A DNA stretch of 55,878 nucleotides, taken from an uncultured delta proteobacterium (GTDB lineage Bacteria > Desulfobacterota > WTBG01 > CAIYCZ01 > CAIRTM01). Within the stretch, counting starts at the first letter, position 1, and every line of letters starts with the position of its first letter. Shown here piece by piece: positions 45,742 through 55,428 of the stretch. A program made the translations under genes and the position numbers. Under the pieces are notes generated by a model that had not been told where the DNA came from, did not search any database, and saw only the letters and a program-made list of their open reading frames with translations. The stretch is taken from positions 1 through 55,878 of the forward strand of contig CAIRTM010000008.1 in assembly GCA_903881505.1 (NCBI GenBank). The letters run 5' to 3'.

Positions 45742-47052
45742 TCAGCCCTGCCTGAGATACTTCAGCCCCTCCGGCAATTGAGTGCTGTTGCCAAGCGTAT
45801 CTTCACCGTAGTTTGCCTGCGCCAGCATGCAGATATCATGCACGGCGTTTTGATTCCCGGTAAAAACCACCTCCCGGATGCCCTCTTTTTTAATAATACC
45901 GCCGGCCCACATTATATCAATGACACTGGCGGCATCAAATGTCTTATCATGAACATGCATGGTAATTGCACCGCCGTAATGATTGGCGATTTTCGCAACA
46001 AGGGTCGAGGGCCTCAGATGAAAACCAAGGCCTTCAGGAACGGGGACGGCCGCTGTAGCGGCAATATTGAATAGGTCCTGGATGTCCCGGGCCAGCTGTT
46101 CAGCACATGCAATAAAAAGGGTATAGTAATACAGGGCAAAATTAACGATAGTTTCAAGAACATCAGTATGCTTTATGAGGAGCGCGATTTTTTTATGGGT
46201 TGATTCTTTGCGGATGCTGCTCTCGTGGCGTTCAAAAAAATGGGTTAACTCCTTGGCAATACCCAACAGATGTAGTGACACAGAGATATAGCCGCGCAGG
46301 GATTTAAGCTGTGGCGTTTCAGACTCCAGGGGCGTTTTTTGTATATAGGTGTCATACATCGACTGGGCATTATGCACATGCATTTCCAAGTGCCGCAGTT
46401 TCTCTTCGTTGATGCGATCTGGTATCATGCCGCTGCATAGCTTTTTTTTGGGTATTTTATGCTCAATTAAAACCGATTGCGATTCCTTGAGTGCTTCGAC
46501 AAGCTTTGTAGAAACCCGGAAAATATATTCATGAATGTCACTGACCTCCTCCTGGTCCCTGTTGCCGGGCAGGACCTTGACAACAATTCGGTCGGCAAAC
46601 TCCTCGCCGTTTAAATCCGGCGCTGGAATAGTAAGACCAATCCTGCGTGCTTCTGCTGCAAGCGTTGAACAAAGCGCAAGGATCGATGCATTAATGAATT
46701 CCAGACGCTTGTCAGCATCGCGGATAAACGCTTCCATCCTGCTTGTATCGAGATTATAAAACTTCAAACGGCTCAAGATATGATTGATCATGTAGGAGGT
46801 ACCGGCAAACCCCCGGAGCGAAGCAACAATTTCGCCGTAATAGACCCAGTTTTTATTGCTTCGAGCACCATGGTCGTCGAGAAAATCTTCGAGCTCGATA
46901 GATTCCTTCACAAGCGCGACCAGGTTTTTTTTGGTTAATCGAACGGAGGGCTTTTCAATAAAATAGGCTGCAAAATTCAGCAACGCCTGGGAGGCTTTGT
47001 CAGCCAGGGGGATAAATTCAGGTTCTTGGATGATCTCGATTGAAAATTCCAT
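45742..47052 (-). CDS. Helical protein with C-terminal HPr-like phosphocarrier domain
   Basis: 436 residues. Residues 1-330 are predicted mainly helical and match no family I know. Residues about 335-425 are HPr-like: phospho-His H345 in GFHLRPSTLVAKIA, and a Ser at 376 (DAASVIDIMWAGGI) at the place of HPr Ser46. Free HPr is about 88 residues; here it is fused to a long unknown module. No enzyme I, EII or HPr kinase gene lies in the window, so it may be a regulatory phosphate acceptor rather than a sugar PTS carrier. It is the last gene of the reverse-strand run from thrS and converges on the DUF4388 gene. Confidence 0.8.
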   Translation of the reverse strand: MEFSIEIIQEPEFIPLADKASQALLNFAAYFIEKPSVRLTKKNLVALVKESIELEDFLDDHGARSNKNWVYYGEIVASLRGFAGTSYMINHILSRLKFYNLDTSRMEAFIRDADKRLEFINASILALCSTLAAEARRIGLTIPAPDLNGEEFADRIVVKVLPGNRDQEEVSDIHEYIFRVSTKLVEALKESQSVLIEHKIPKKKLCSGMIPDRINEEKLRHLEMHVHNAQSMYDTYIQKTPLESETPQLKSLRGYISVSLHLLGIAKELTHFFERHESSIRKESTHKKIALLIKHTDVLETIVNFALYYYTLFIACAEQLARDIQDLFNIAATAAVPVPEGLGFHLRPSTLVAKIANHYGGAITMHVHDKTFDAASVIDIMWAGGIIKKEGIREVVFTGNQNAVHDICMLAQANYGEDTLGNSTQLPEGLKYLRQG

Positions 47053-47302
47053 ATAGGTTCCCGGGGTTGAGTGTTATTTATGACCGGGGGTTGGTACGCT
47101 CTGCTGCAATGTTCGCCGCACGATACATGCGACGGCTCTTACAGGCATGCGTCAGTAAACCGGCAGGACGGTTCAATAGCCTGCTGCAAAGCGTGGATGG
47201 GCAAGGGCCTCAGCATAACCCTCACATAAACTCACCGGGCACTAACGCTTCACAGCTGTAACAATCCATAGCCTTCATAGGCAGTAGGATGAATGTGCCA
47301 CA

Positions 47303-47566
47303 CTACAGTTCAAGCCCGTCGTCATCGTCATCGGTATAGTCTTCGTCAATAATTTCCTCCTCCTCTTCAACATGCACGTAGGCTTTCGGAGCAGGGATCC
47401 TTTTTTTGACTGCGAGCTTTTCCTTCAGCTTGATCGGGTCGTGGGTTACGATCAATGTTTCATACTTGTCGCTGGCATCAGTAACTGTTTTGTTCATGGC
47501 TTTTACGATATCCGGTTGGATTTTCGGATCATGTTTGTCGAAAAGCCGAATGTCATAATGATCCAT
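47303..47566 (-). CDS. Small protein with acidic C-terminus, unknown function
   Basis: 87 residues from the ATG at 47566; AAGGAG six bases upstream decides the start (a second ATG directly before it is possible). Residues 1-55 look globular (YETLIVTHDPIKLKEKL), and the last 20 residues are almost all Asp and Glu, similar to the tail of some RNA-polymerase or ribosome-binding proteins. No family recognised. It lies between the MerR-type gene and the HPr fusion, with a 250-base gap on the latter side. Confidence 0.65.
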   Translation of the reverse strand: MDHYDIRLFDKHDPKIQPDIVKAMNKTVTDASDKYETLIVTHDPIKLKEKLAVKKRIPAPKAYVHVEEEEEIIDEDYTDDDDDGLEL

Positions 47567-47645
47567 CATGTACTCCTTCTGCATGCCGCGTCCGTTTAAA
47601 TACGGTCGAGTGGGCGTTAAACTTTATATAAATAAAAACGTTAAT

Positions 47646-48014
47646 TTATAAAGGCCGATCCAGCAGTGCGACAATGTCCTGCAGTGCATTGCGTGTTGTT
47701 TTAAGCGCGTCCAAGTATTCGGGATTGACAAAACCCAACGGAAGCTGCTCCTGTGCGGCATGTTCGGTGGTTTCCTTAAGTTTCTTTTTTGCACCCGCTA
47801 TCGTAAATTTCTGTTCATAGAGCATTTTTTTTATTTTTAAAACGGCCTCGACATCCTTCTTACGGTAAAGTCGTTGATTTGTCTTTGTCCGATAGGGTTT
47901 AATCAGTTTGAACTCGGACTCCCAGTAGCGCAATATATAGGGTTCAACCCCCGCAAGCGTACTAACCTCTCCAATTTTGAAATATAGTTTCTCGGGCAGC
48001 TGCTTGGTCGCCAT
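47646..48014 (-). CDS. MerR-family transcriptional regulator
   Basis: 122 residues. The N-terminal winged helix is YFKIGEVSTLAGVEPYILRYW, with a following wing RLYRKKDVEAV and a dimerisation helix. No cysteines suitable for metal sensing are present. This type, directly downstream of ihfA, is conserved in deltaproteobacteria. GGGGGA precedes the ATG. Its target is unknown. Confidence 0.92.
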   Translation of the reverse strand: MATKQLPEKLYFKIGEVSTLAGVEPYILRYWESEFKLIKPYRTKTNQRLYRKKDVEAVLKIKKMLYEQKFTIAGAKKKLKETTEHAAQEQLPLGFVNPEYLDALKTTRNALQDIVALLDRPL

Positions 48015-48073
48015 GGTGATGTTCCCCCTGCAATCATATTCGGCCGTGCTGCCGACTGTGTTTTTTGACCCGG

Positions 48074-48349
48074 CTAACTGTTCAGGGCTTTTTTAAGTAC
48101 CGGGCTGGCTTTAAAGGTGAGTACATTGCGTGCTGCTATTTTTATTTCATCGCCGGTCTGGGGATTGCGTCCGCGCCTGACATGTTTTTCGCGGATTGTA
48201 AAATTGCCAAAACCTGATATTTTTACTTTCCCACCGGACTCGAGTCTGGCACGGATCAGATCGAACATTAATTCTACTATCTGGCTTGATTCTTTTTTTG
48301 AAAGTCCTACTTTCTCGTAAATTGATTCTATCAGATCGGCCTTTGTCAT
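48074..48349 (-). CDS. ihfA: Integration host factor subunit alpha
   Basis: 91 residues, with the DNABII signature GFGNFTIREKHVRRGRNPQTG (about 48-68) and the Pro (RNPQTG) that intercalates in DNA. IHF bends DNA sharply and helps sigma-54 activators reach their promoters, which fits two such activators in this window. GGAG lies seven bases before the ATG. It follows pheT with 34 bases between them. Confidence 0.93.
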   Translation of the reverse strand: MTKADLIESIYEKVGLSKKESSQIVELMFDLIRARLESGGKVKISGFGNFTIREKHVRRGRNPQTGDEIKIAARNVLTFKASPVLKKALNS

Positions 48350-48383
48350 CGATTCGCTCCTTCGGCACAGCGTTTAAACGCGT

Positions 48384-50792
48384 CTAACGAAGCTCGGCAC
48401 CCAGCTGTTGTCGCAGAGAGTCGAGCAATTTGTCGTGAGCTTTATTTACCTCGGCATCCGTCAGTGTACGTTCGTCGGACTGAAATAGCAAGCGAAACGC
48501 GATGCTTTTTTTACCGGGCGGGATGCTGCCGCCCTGGTAAAAATCAAAAAGATTCCATTGTCTGAGCAGGTTACAGTTAAAGGCTGCCAGTGACGCAGTT
48601 ACGTCAGCAGCACTGATCGACTGATCGATCAACAGAGCAAGATCGCGCTGCACGGCCGGAAAACGGGAAAACGGCGTATGCGGCCTGTACTCTTTATGAT
48701 AGGCACACAGAAGGCTAAAATCAAGCTCGAAAACATGAACGGGTCCGGCAGCATCAAAGCGTTCGGTTATATCGGGATGCAGGGTTCCGCAGTTGCCACA
48801 CAGACAGTCTCCGACATATATACGCAGTGAGCTTTGTGGCATGAGAAACGGTTCCAAGCTGCCGGATTCAAAACAGAATGGTTGGATGCGCAGGCCAGTC
48901 AGGAGAGCTTCGATGCAGCCTTTAATGTCGAATATATCTGCATTTCTGCTGGGCAGCGCCCACGTATCCGTATTGAGCGTACCGTATATCAAACCGGCCA
49001 ACAGCCGTTTCTCAGTTATTGCCCCGGAGGAATTTTGCAAAAAAATATTGCTTATTTCAAACAGCGAGCATGCAGTGCATCGGTTAGATCGCAGGTTGTG
49101 CTGCAAGTTCTGCAGCAGACTGCCGAGGATGCTGGTGCGCATAACGGACTGTGACGCTGAAAGCGGGTTGAGCAGGCGGACAGGGTTGCCGCGCTCATCA
49201 TCGGTGCTGAAGCGCAGTCCGCTCAACAGGTCTGGATCCTGGAAACTATAATTTATAACCTCACTGAAACCGGAGAATGCGAGCAATCTGCGGGCCTGTT
49301 CAGCAACTTCGCACGCAGGATTCAAATCGCTGCCGCATAGCGGTACATTCGGATAGGTTACAGGAATTCTATCGTAGCCGTTGAGCCGAGCCACCTCTTC
49401 AATGACATCGACCGGGGTGACGATATCATAGCGGTATGAAGGCGGAATAACCGCAAGCATGCCGCTGCCGTTTGGAACAACGCGCATCTGCAGGCGTACA
49501 AGATACGTTGAAATCGTCTCTGCATCAAGCCTAAGCCCGAGCGTCATGTTGAGCGTATCCACGCTCACGTCGATGGGGCGGGGCGCCGACTGAGGGGCAG
49601 GGTAGCAATCGCAGATGTCGACGGATGTCTGTCCGGCGTTCAGCTCAACTATCAATGAGGCTGCGCGTTTTAACGCAGGCACGACGCCGTTAATATCGAC
49701 TCCTTTTTCAAAACGTTGCGACGCTTCTGTCTTGATTCCGAGTGATCGGCCGGTTGCCGCAATTGAACCGGGCGTGAAGTAGGCACTTTCCAGCAGGACG
49801 GTGCGCGTCCCGGCAGTAATACTTGAATCAAGGCCGCCCATGATGCCGGCGAGCGCACGGGACTGACATGCATCGCAGATCATCAGTGCTCCTGCCGGAA
49901 GGGTATGCTCCTTGGTATCGAGCGTCGTAAAACGCTCACCATGATGCGCTGCACGTACAACTATCTGCTTGCCGTCAATAAGGTTGTAGTCAAAGGCATG
50001 CAGCGGCTGGCCCCATTCAAGCAAAACATAATTGGTAATATCGACGATGTTGTTGATGGAGCGGATACCGCAGTTCTCCAGTCTTCGGCGCATCCATAAC
50101 GGAGAAGGTCCAACTGTGATATTGCAGGCATAGGCGGCACAGTACCGTGGGCATGCATCGGGAACCTGAATGTCAACCGCAATCAAATTGGCGCATGTCG
50201 GTCCACCGGCAGGAAGTTCACATGCCGGGGCTTTTAAGGGCAGGTCGTACAGTGCGGCAATTTCCCGCGCCATACCCAGTACGCTCAGGCAGTCGGCACG
50301 GTTCGGGGTTATACTTACGTCAAGTACAGTATCACGTAATTGGAGCGCATCAGCCAAGGGCACACCTAAAGTCAGCGAATCATCAAGAATCAGTATCCCT
50401 CCGTCCGGATCGCCTAGAGACAGTTCGGCGGCTGAACACAGCATGCCTTCGGAAAGCTGCCCCCTGATTTTTGAACGCTTTATGACCAGTCCGCCCGGAA
50501 AAGCCGCACCGGGCAGGGCAAGGGCGACTTTCTGACCGGCGCGCACATTGGGTGCGCCGCACACAATCTGGAGTGTCTGGCTGCCTGTATGAACAGCGTT
50601 GACCGTCAGCTTGTCTGCATCGGGGTGCCGCGTACTTTCAAGCACTTCGGCAACAATAATATGGTCCCATTGCGGTCCGATTTCAGTGACGCACTCGACC
50701 TCAAAACCGCTCATGGTCAGGCGGTGTGCAAGATCATGGACCGGTGCGTCGATATCGATGAATTCCTGCAGCCAGCGTATACTCAGCAGCAT
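48384..50792 (-). CDS. pheT: Phenylalanyl-tRNA synthetase beta subunit
   Basis: 802 residues, normal for the family. The N-terminal tRNA-binding OB domain (EVLESTRHPDADKLTVNAV) precedes B3/B4 editing (around RVIAALYDLPL to RFEKGVDINGVV), B5, the class II core-like domain and the C-terminal ferredoxin-like anticodon-binding domain (FSRFPAVQRDLALLIDQSI). With PheS it forms the alpha2beta2 synthetase that charges tRNA-Phe and clears mischarged tyrosine. Nine bases separate it from pheS. Confidence 0.97.
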   Translation of the reverse strand: MLLSIRWLQEFIDIDAPVHDLAHRLTMSGFEVECVTEIGPQWDHIIVAEVLESTRHPDADKLTVNAVHTGSQTLQIVCGAPNVRAGQKVALALPGAAFPGGLVIKRSKIRGQLSEGMLCSAAELSLGDPDGGILILDDSLTLGVPLADALQLRDTVLDVSITPNRADCLSVLGMAREIAALYDLPLKAPACELPAGGPTCANLIAVDIQVPDACPRYCAAYACNITVGPSPLWMRRRLENCGIRSINNIVDITNYVLLEWGQPLHAFDYNLIDGKQIVVRAAHHGERFTTLDTKEHTLPAGALMICDACQSRALAGIMGGLDSSITAGTRTVLLESAYFTPGSIAATGRSLGIKTEASQRFEKGVDINGVVPALKRAASLIVELNAGQTSVDICDCYPAPQSAPRPIDVSVDTLNMTLGLRLDAETISTYLVRLQMRVVPNGSGMLAVIPPSYRYDIVTPVDVIEEVARLNGYDRIPVTYPNVPLCGSDLNPACEVAEQARRLLAFSGFSEVINYSFQDPDLLSGLRFSTDDERGNPVRLLNPLSASQSVMRTSILGSLLQNLQHNLRSNRCTACSLFEISNIFLQNSSGAITEKRLLAGLIYGTLNTDTWALPSRNADIFDIKGCIEALLTGLRIQPFCFESGSLEPFLMPQSSLRIYVGDCLCGNCGTLHPDITERFDAAGPVHVFELDFSLLCAYHKEYRPHTPFSRFPAVQRDLALLIDQSISAADVTASLAAFNCNLLRQWNLFDFYQGGSIPPGKKSIAFRLLFQSDERTLTDAEVNKAHDKLLDSLRQQLGAELR

Positions 50793-50801
50793 ATCTCACC
50801 A

Positions 50802-51815
50802 TCAAAACTGGGAAAGAAAACGCAGATCGTTCTCATAGAACAGCCGTATATCGTTGATGCCATAGGTCAGCATGGCAATACGCTCAACACCGAGGCCGAA
50901 CGCAAGTCCGGTAACCGCATCTGGGTCATACCCAGCATTTTTAAATACGACCGGATTGACAAGGCCGCAACCCAGGATCTCCAGCCAGCCGGTGCCGGAA
51001 CAGACCCGGCAGCCCATGCCCCGACACATGACGCACTGGATATCAACTTCGGCGCTCGGTTCGGTAAATGGAAAGTAGCTGGGCCGGAAACGGATTGAGA
51101 TATCACCGAACAGGCGGTGTATCAGGATGGTGAGCAGGCCTTTTAAATCCGCAAAGCTGACATGCGTGTCCACCATGAGGCCTTCAATCTGGTGGAACAT
51201 GGGAGTGTGGGAGATGTCGGAATCACAGCGGTATACTTTCCCGGGGCACAGGATCCTAAGCGGCGGCTGCATCTTTTGCATCGTTCGTATCTGTACCGGC
51301 GACGTATGGGTTCTAAGCAACTGTGCATCTGACACGTAAAACGTGTCGTGCATGTCTCGGGCCGGATGATCTTTGGGGATGTTAAGCGCTTCGAAGTTGA
51401 AAAAATCAAGTTCGATTTCCGGCCCGTCGACAATACTGAATCCCATCGAGGTAAATATAGAGGCTATTTTAGCAGTAATACGTGTTACAGGATGCAGTGT
51501 GCCAATCGCAGTCCTGCGGCCGGGCAGTGTTATGTCAGGAGCCTGTTCTGCAATAGCCCTGACGGTGCGCGCCTGCCGCATGTTTTCCAGGGCGATGTCA
51601 ATATCCTGCTGAAGGCTAATTTTTAATGCGTTTGCGGCTGCTCCGGAGCGCGCGCGCTCTTCGGCAGGCAAATCCTTCAATGATTTGATAAGGGCCGTCA
51701 ATCGGCTGCTGCGACCGAGATATTTACTTTTGATCTGATACAGATCATTTTCATTCGCGGCCTGCTGCAGCTCCTGATTGCATGATGCCCTGATTGAGGC
51801 ACATTCGTCACTCAT
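50802..51815 (-). CDS. pheS: Phenylalanyl-tRNA synthetase alpha subunit
   Basis: 337 residues. An N-terminal coiled coil is followed by the class II catalytic domain with the HPARDMHDTFYV, THTSPVQIRTM and FAFGLGVERIAML type elements (here TGLAFGLGVERIAMLTYGI). A four-Cys loop (CVMCRGMGCRVCSGTGW) is common in bacterial PheS. It charges tRNA-Phe with PheT. No Phe-rich leader peptide or T-box is visible in the 245 bases before it. Confidence 0.97.
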   Translation of the reverse strand: MSDECASIRASCNQELQQAANENDLYQIKSKYLGRSSRLTALIKSLKDLPAEERARSGAAANALKISLQQDIDIALENMRQARTVRAIAEQAPDITLPGRRTAIGTLHPVTRITAKIASIFTSMGFSIVDGPEIELDFFNFEALNIPKDHPARDMHDTFYVSDAQLLRTHTSPVQIRTMQKMQPPLRILCPGKVYRCDSDISHTPMFHQIEGLMVDTHVSFADLKGLLTILIHRLFGDISIRFRPSYFPFTEPSAEVDIQCVMCRGMGCRVCSGTGWLEILGCGLVNPVVFKNAGYDPDAVTGLAFGLGVERIAMLTYGINDIRLFYENDLRFLSQF

Positions 51816-52060
51816 CCCGGTATTCTATTCTATGCGCTCGTCTGCGTGACGGCTGACGTTTAATCGGCTAAGTCAATCGGGCAAGCGGTTGTCCGCGTCG
51901 GGCCGCTACCGAAGCACCAGCGCTGGAGCGGCTGTGTAGAGTTATATATACAAACTCAAACCACGCTCGGGAACTCCGGTACAGCCGGTCACTGTCATGC
52001 TTTCACGTGCTGCGTACATTCACAGGCACCGCTGCATGTGCACGTGGTCATAGATACAGG

Positions 52061-52411
52061 TCAGGACTCCCGTGCAATTGCAGCTATGCGTGTGAAGGCA
52101 CCCGGATCGCTTAGTGCAATATCGGAGAGTATCTTGCGGTCAATCACGACGTTTGCCTTAGCTAGCCCGGCAATGAAGCGGCTGTAACTCATATCGTTGA
52201 GTCGCGCCGCAGCATTGATTCGGGCAATCCATAAACGGCGGAAATCACGCTTGCGCGCACGCCGGTCACGGTAGGCGTAATTGAGCGCTCGGTCTACTGC
52301 TTCCCGGGCAATTCGGTACAGGTTTCCCCGCGGTCCGCGAAAACCGCTGGCAAGCTTAAGCAGGCGTTTTCTGCGGCGGCGCAGTGTGTATCCTCTTTTA
52401 ACGCGTGGCAT
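52061..52411 (-). CDS. rplT: Ribosomal protein L20
   Basis: 116 residues, complete: [20 protein letters not shown] start, [20 protein letters not shown] middle. L20 binds 23S rRNA early in assembly and, in several bacteria, represses its own operon by binding mRNA upstream of rpmI. AAAGG precedes the ATG. Part of infC-rpmI-rplT. Confidence 0.97.
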   Translation of the reverse strand: MPRVKRGYTLRRRRKRLLKLASGFRGPRGNLYRIAREAVDRALNYAYRDRRARKRDFRRLWIARINAAARLNDMSYSRFIAGLAKANVVIDRKILSDIALSDPGAFTRIAAIARES

Positions 52412-52458
52412 TGGTGCAACCTTTCAAAATAAACAGTTAGTGTATGTTTTTTGCCGCT

Positions 52459-52656
52459 TTATGCGTACGGGATGAGGCGCCGCACATTCCGCTGCTCAAC
52501 ACTGCTGATCAGCGTTGAGTGCCTCAGGTTGCGTTTGCGCTTGGTTGATTTCGATGTAAGGATGTGGCTGGCATATGCCTTGCCGCGTTTTACTTTCCCG
52601 GTTTTTGTGAGCGAAAACCGCTTGGCGGCTCCGCTGCAGGTTTTGATTTTAGGCAT
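52459..52656 (-). CDS. rpmI: Ribosomal protein L35
   Basis: 65 residues ([20 protein letters not shown] start), complete and basic. AGGAG lies before the ATG. It sits between infC (24 bases) and rplT (47 bases) as in most bacteria. Confidence 0.96.
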   Translation of the reverse strand: MPKIKTCSGAAKRFSLTKTGKVKRGKAYASHILTSKSTKRKRNLRHSTLISSVEQRNVRRLIPYA

Positions 52657-52680
52657 TGTGTAGCGTGCTCCTGTGATGTA

Positions 52681-53214
52681 TTAGTTTCCGGACTGTTTTC
52701 GGGGAGCAAGCATCATGACCATGTTGCGGCCTTCCACGCGCGCCTCCCGTTCAATTGTTCCGCTTTCTTCAACCTGAACAGCGACTTTTTTCAGGATTGC
52801 CTCGCCGTGCTCCTTGAATCGCATTTCTCGGCCCCGAAAAACGACATTGACTTTTACGCGGTGGCCTCGATCAAGGAATTCAAGCATGTGGCGTACTTTA
52901 ACCTCGAGATCGTGCTCGCCGGTAAAGGGCCGGAGTTTGATTTCTTTGGTCTGCACGGTGTGGACCGTCTTGCGTTTCTGCAGCTTTTTGCTTTGCTGAT
53001 ACTTGAATTTTCCATAATCCATCAGCCGGCATACCGGCGGATCGGTATTGGTGGAAACTTCGACAAGATCGAGTCCCTGCTCAACGGCGATTGCCTGAGC
53101 CTGCTGATTTGTTATAATGCCGAGCTGGTTGCCCTCGCCGTCGATGACCCGCAGGAGCGGGGCCTTGATGGCGGTGTTAATCCTGGATTGGCCGTTGTCA
53201 TTTTTCTTTTCTAT
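52681..53214 (-). CDS. infC: Translation initiation factor IF-3 (ATA start codon)
   Basis: 177 residues from an ATA codon at 53214-53212. The N-domain starts INTAIKAPLLRVIDGEGNQLG, and the C-domain ends GRNMVMMLAPRK. There is no ATG, GTG or TTG in a suitable place upstream, while GGAGG (53223-53227) lies eight bases before the ATA. IF-3 genes are known to use AUU, AUC or AUA starts, because IF-3 rejects such codons and so limits its own synthesis. The longer ORF start at 53310 runs into the thrS end and has no ribosome site. Confidence 0.92.
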   Translation of the reverse strand: MEKKNDNGQSRINTAIKAPLLRVIDGEGNQLGIITNQQAQAIAVEQGLDLVEVSTNTDPPVCRLMDYGKFKYQQSKKLQKRKTVHTVQTKEIKLRPFTGEHDLEVKVRHMLEFLDRGHRVKVNVVFRGREMRFKEHGEAILKKVAVQVEESGTIEREARVEGRNMVMMLAPRKQSGN

Positions 53215-53222
53215 GGTTGCAT

Positions 53223-53227
53223 CCTCC
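53223..53227 (-). promoter_or_regulatory. Ribosome-binding site fixing the non-standard infC start
   Basis: GGAGG eight bases before an ATA codon. An ATG that overlaps the spacer is out of frame with IF-3. This is the only strong ribosome site near the conserved N-terminus. Confidence 0.75.
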
Positions 53228-53248
53228 GTATACGGTACATGGGCTTGT

Positions 53249-55168
53249 TCAGTGCAGTTTCTGCTGCGCGCTGCGGCATTCCAGCTGCAGCAGGCTGATA
53301 AACTCGTCAACAGGCATGCATCCGAGGTTTTTTCCGGTTCGGCTGCGTGGGGCTATGCCGTGTACGGCAGTCTCGTTGGCGCCGATGATGAGCATATAAG
53401 GTATTTTCTGAACCTGGGCCTCGCGTATTTTAAAATTCAGGCTTTCATTGCGCAGGTCAAGCTCGGCACGGATGTCGTGGGCAAGAAGCCGGGCGTGAAC
53501 CTCGTGCGCCCATTCGTGCTGTTCGTCGGATATGGTGATAATTTGAGCCTGAACAGGTGCAAGCCATGCCGGAAAAGCACCGGCGTAATGTTCTATCAAA
53601 ATGCCGATAAAACGTTCGATTGATCCGAGAATAACGCGATGGAGCATAACCGGACGATGCTTTTCGCCGTCGGCGCCGATATAGCTCAAATCAAAGCGCT
53701 CGGGAAGAACAAAATCACATTGTATTGTTGCGCACTGCCAAGAGCGTTTCAGGCTGTCCTGCAGCTTAAAATCAATTTTGGGGCCATAGAACGCGCCGTC
53801 TCCCGCGTTGACGCCGTAACTTAAGTCACAGGCCTTTAAAGCTGCCTGGAGTGCATCAGTAGCACGCTGCCAATCAAGGTCGGTCCCTATGGATTTTGCC
53901 GGCCTGGTGCTGAGTTCGACTGCACATTCAAAACCGAATACTTCCATGACATCGGTAATAAAACGGATAATATTGAGTATCTCCTGATTGAGCTGTTCCG
54001 GCATACACAGGATATGGGCATCATCCTGGGTGAATTCGCGCACCCTGGTCAGTCCGTGCAGCACGCCGGACTTTTCGTGGCGGTTAACAGTGCCGAGTTC
54101 AAAGAAACGCAGCGGAAGCTCTTTATAACTGCGGCGCGATGAGTTGTAAATCAGCATGTGCGCAAGGCAGTTCATCGGTTTCAGCCCGTATTGTTTTTCA
54201 TCGACCACGGTGAAATACATATTTTCACGGTAATTATCAAGATGCCCTGACTTTTCCCACAACTCTAGCTTTAATATCTGCGGACCTTTTACCAGCTGAT
54301 AGCCGCGTCGCAGATGCTGTTTGACTTCGAAATCCTCTAGTATACGGCGCAGCAGAGCGCCTTTAGGATGATAGACAATCAAGCCGGCCCCGGCTTCATC
54401 ATAAATATTAAACAAATTAAGTTCCCGGCCGAGTTTGCGGTGGTCGCGTTTTTTGGCTTCCTCGATTAGCTGTAAATGGGCCTGCAGCGATTTTTTATCG
54501 GGAAACGCCGTGCCGTATATGCGCTGCAGCATTTTATTATTTTCGCTGCCGCGCCAGTAGGCTCCAGCCAGGCCGGTGAGCTTGAAGGCCTTGATTTTAC
54601 TGGTTGAGGGCAGGTGCGGGCCGCGGCATAAATCTATAAAATCACCCTGTTCGTAAAGGCTCACGGACTCGGAAGGCGGCAGTTCGCTGATGATTTCAAC
54701 CTTATACGTTTCACCTTTTGTCCGAAAGAGCTCGACTGCTTCATCTCGTGCCATTACCCTGCGTCGTATCGGCAGATTCTGTTTTACGAGCTCATGCATT
54801 TCGGCTTCAATTTTTTCAAGGTCAGCCGGCGTGAAGGGTTCCGGTGTATCGAAGTCGTAGTAAAAACCATCGGCAATTGACGGGCCGATCGTTACTTTAA
54901 CATCGGGAAAAAGATTTTTAACTGCCTGCGCCATGAGATGCGATACACTGTGGCGCAGCACTGCCAATCCTTCAGCAGAATCGTTCGCAATAAATTCAAC
55001 CCGATCATCATGGTCTATCAGCGTGTTAAGGTCGCACAGTCGGCTGCCGATTCTAACGGCAACCGGATTTTTTACGTCACAGCAGTCTTTAAGTATGTCA
55101 ACGGCGGGCGTTCCGGCGGCAATGCAGCGGTGTGTGTTATCGCTCAGCGTGACTGTCACATTATCCAT
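53249..55168 (-). CDS. thrS: Threonyl-tRNA synthetase
   Basis: 639 residues from the ATG at 55168. TGS domain (1-62), editing domain with [11 protein letters not shown] and CRGPH, catalytic domain with [10 protein letters not shown] (zinc Cys), [20 protein letters not shown] region and [20 protein letters not shown] region, and anticodon-binding domain at the end. A longer ORF start at 55222 adds 18 residues unlike the family. No strong ribosome site is seen for either. It charges tRNA-Thr and edits serine. The infC ATA start lies 35 bases downstream of its stop. Confidence 0.96.
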   Translation of the reverse strand: MDNVTVTLSDNTHRCIAAGTPAVDILKDCCDVKNPVAVRIGSRLCDLNTLIDHDDRVEFIANDSAEGLAVLRHSVSHLMAQAVKNLFPDVKVTIGPSIADGFYYDFDTPEPFTPADLEKIEAEMHELVKQNLPIRRRVMARDEAVELFRTKGETYKVEIISELPPSESVSLYEQGDFIDLCRGPHLPSTSKIKAFKLTGLAGAYWRGSENNKMLQRIYGTAFPDKKSLQAHLQLIEEAKKRDHRKLGRELNLFNIYDEAGAGLIVYHPKGALLRRILEDFEVKQHLRRGYQLVKGPQILKLELWEKSGHLDNYRENMYFTVVDEKQYGLKPMNCLAHMLIYNSSRRSYKELPLRFFELGTVNRHEKSGVLHGLTRVREFTQDDAHILCMPEQLNQEILNIIRFITDVMEVFGFECAVELSTRPAKSIGTDLDWQRATDALQAALKACDLSYGVNAGDGAFYGPKIDFKLQDSLKRSWQCATIQCDFVLPERFDLSYIGADGEKHRPVMLHRVILGSIERFIGILIEHYAGAFPAWLAPVQAQIITISDEQHEWAHEVHARLLAHDIRAELDLRNESLNFKIREAQVQKIPYMLIIGANETAVHGIAPRSRTGKNLGCMPVDEFISLLQLECRSAQQKLH

Positions 55169-55304
55169 GGCTGCGAGTGTTGCTCGATTCAATGCGCATG
55201 CTTGTTGCAGCATGCGTTTCAATTGTTCTGGTAGCCGGCAGCGCCAGGCTGTGTAAGCGTTGAAAATACCAACCGTAAGTTACCGTCGGTGCGATGCTGC
55301 TGTG

Positions 55305-55376
55305 TAGGCGCGGGCGGTTTCGAACCGCCGACCTCTACCGTGTCAAGGTAGCGCTCTCCCCCTGAGCTACGCGCCT
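55305..55376 (-). tRNA. tRNA-Val (anticodon GAC)
   Basis: 72 bases. Acceptor AGGCGCG/CGCGCCT pairs fully, D-arm GCTC/GAGC with an AGGGGGA loop, anticodon stem CTACC/GGTAG around TTGACAC (anticodon GAC), T-arm GGCGG/CCGCC with TTCGAAA. The discriminator is A, and CCA is not encoded (CAC follows). It lies just upstream of thrS on the same strand. Confidence 0.93.
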
Positions 55377-55399
55377 GTGACCAACAAATAAAGTATTAA

Positions 55400-55428
55400 T
55401 TTTTATCAATTAAAGCTAAAATTGTCAA
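55400..55428 (-). promoter_or_regulatory. Promoter of tRNA-Val
   Basis: A perfect TTGACA (55428-55423) is followed after 17 bases by TAAAAA (55405-55400). The tRNA 5' end follows about 24 bases later. The same transcript could continue into thrS. Confidence 0.55.

Noticed and set aside
51816-52060. Possible attenuator or T-box leader before pheS
   Set aside because: No run of Phe codons, no T-box conserved core and no terminator hairpin with a U tract seen.
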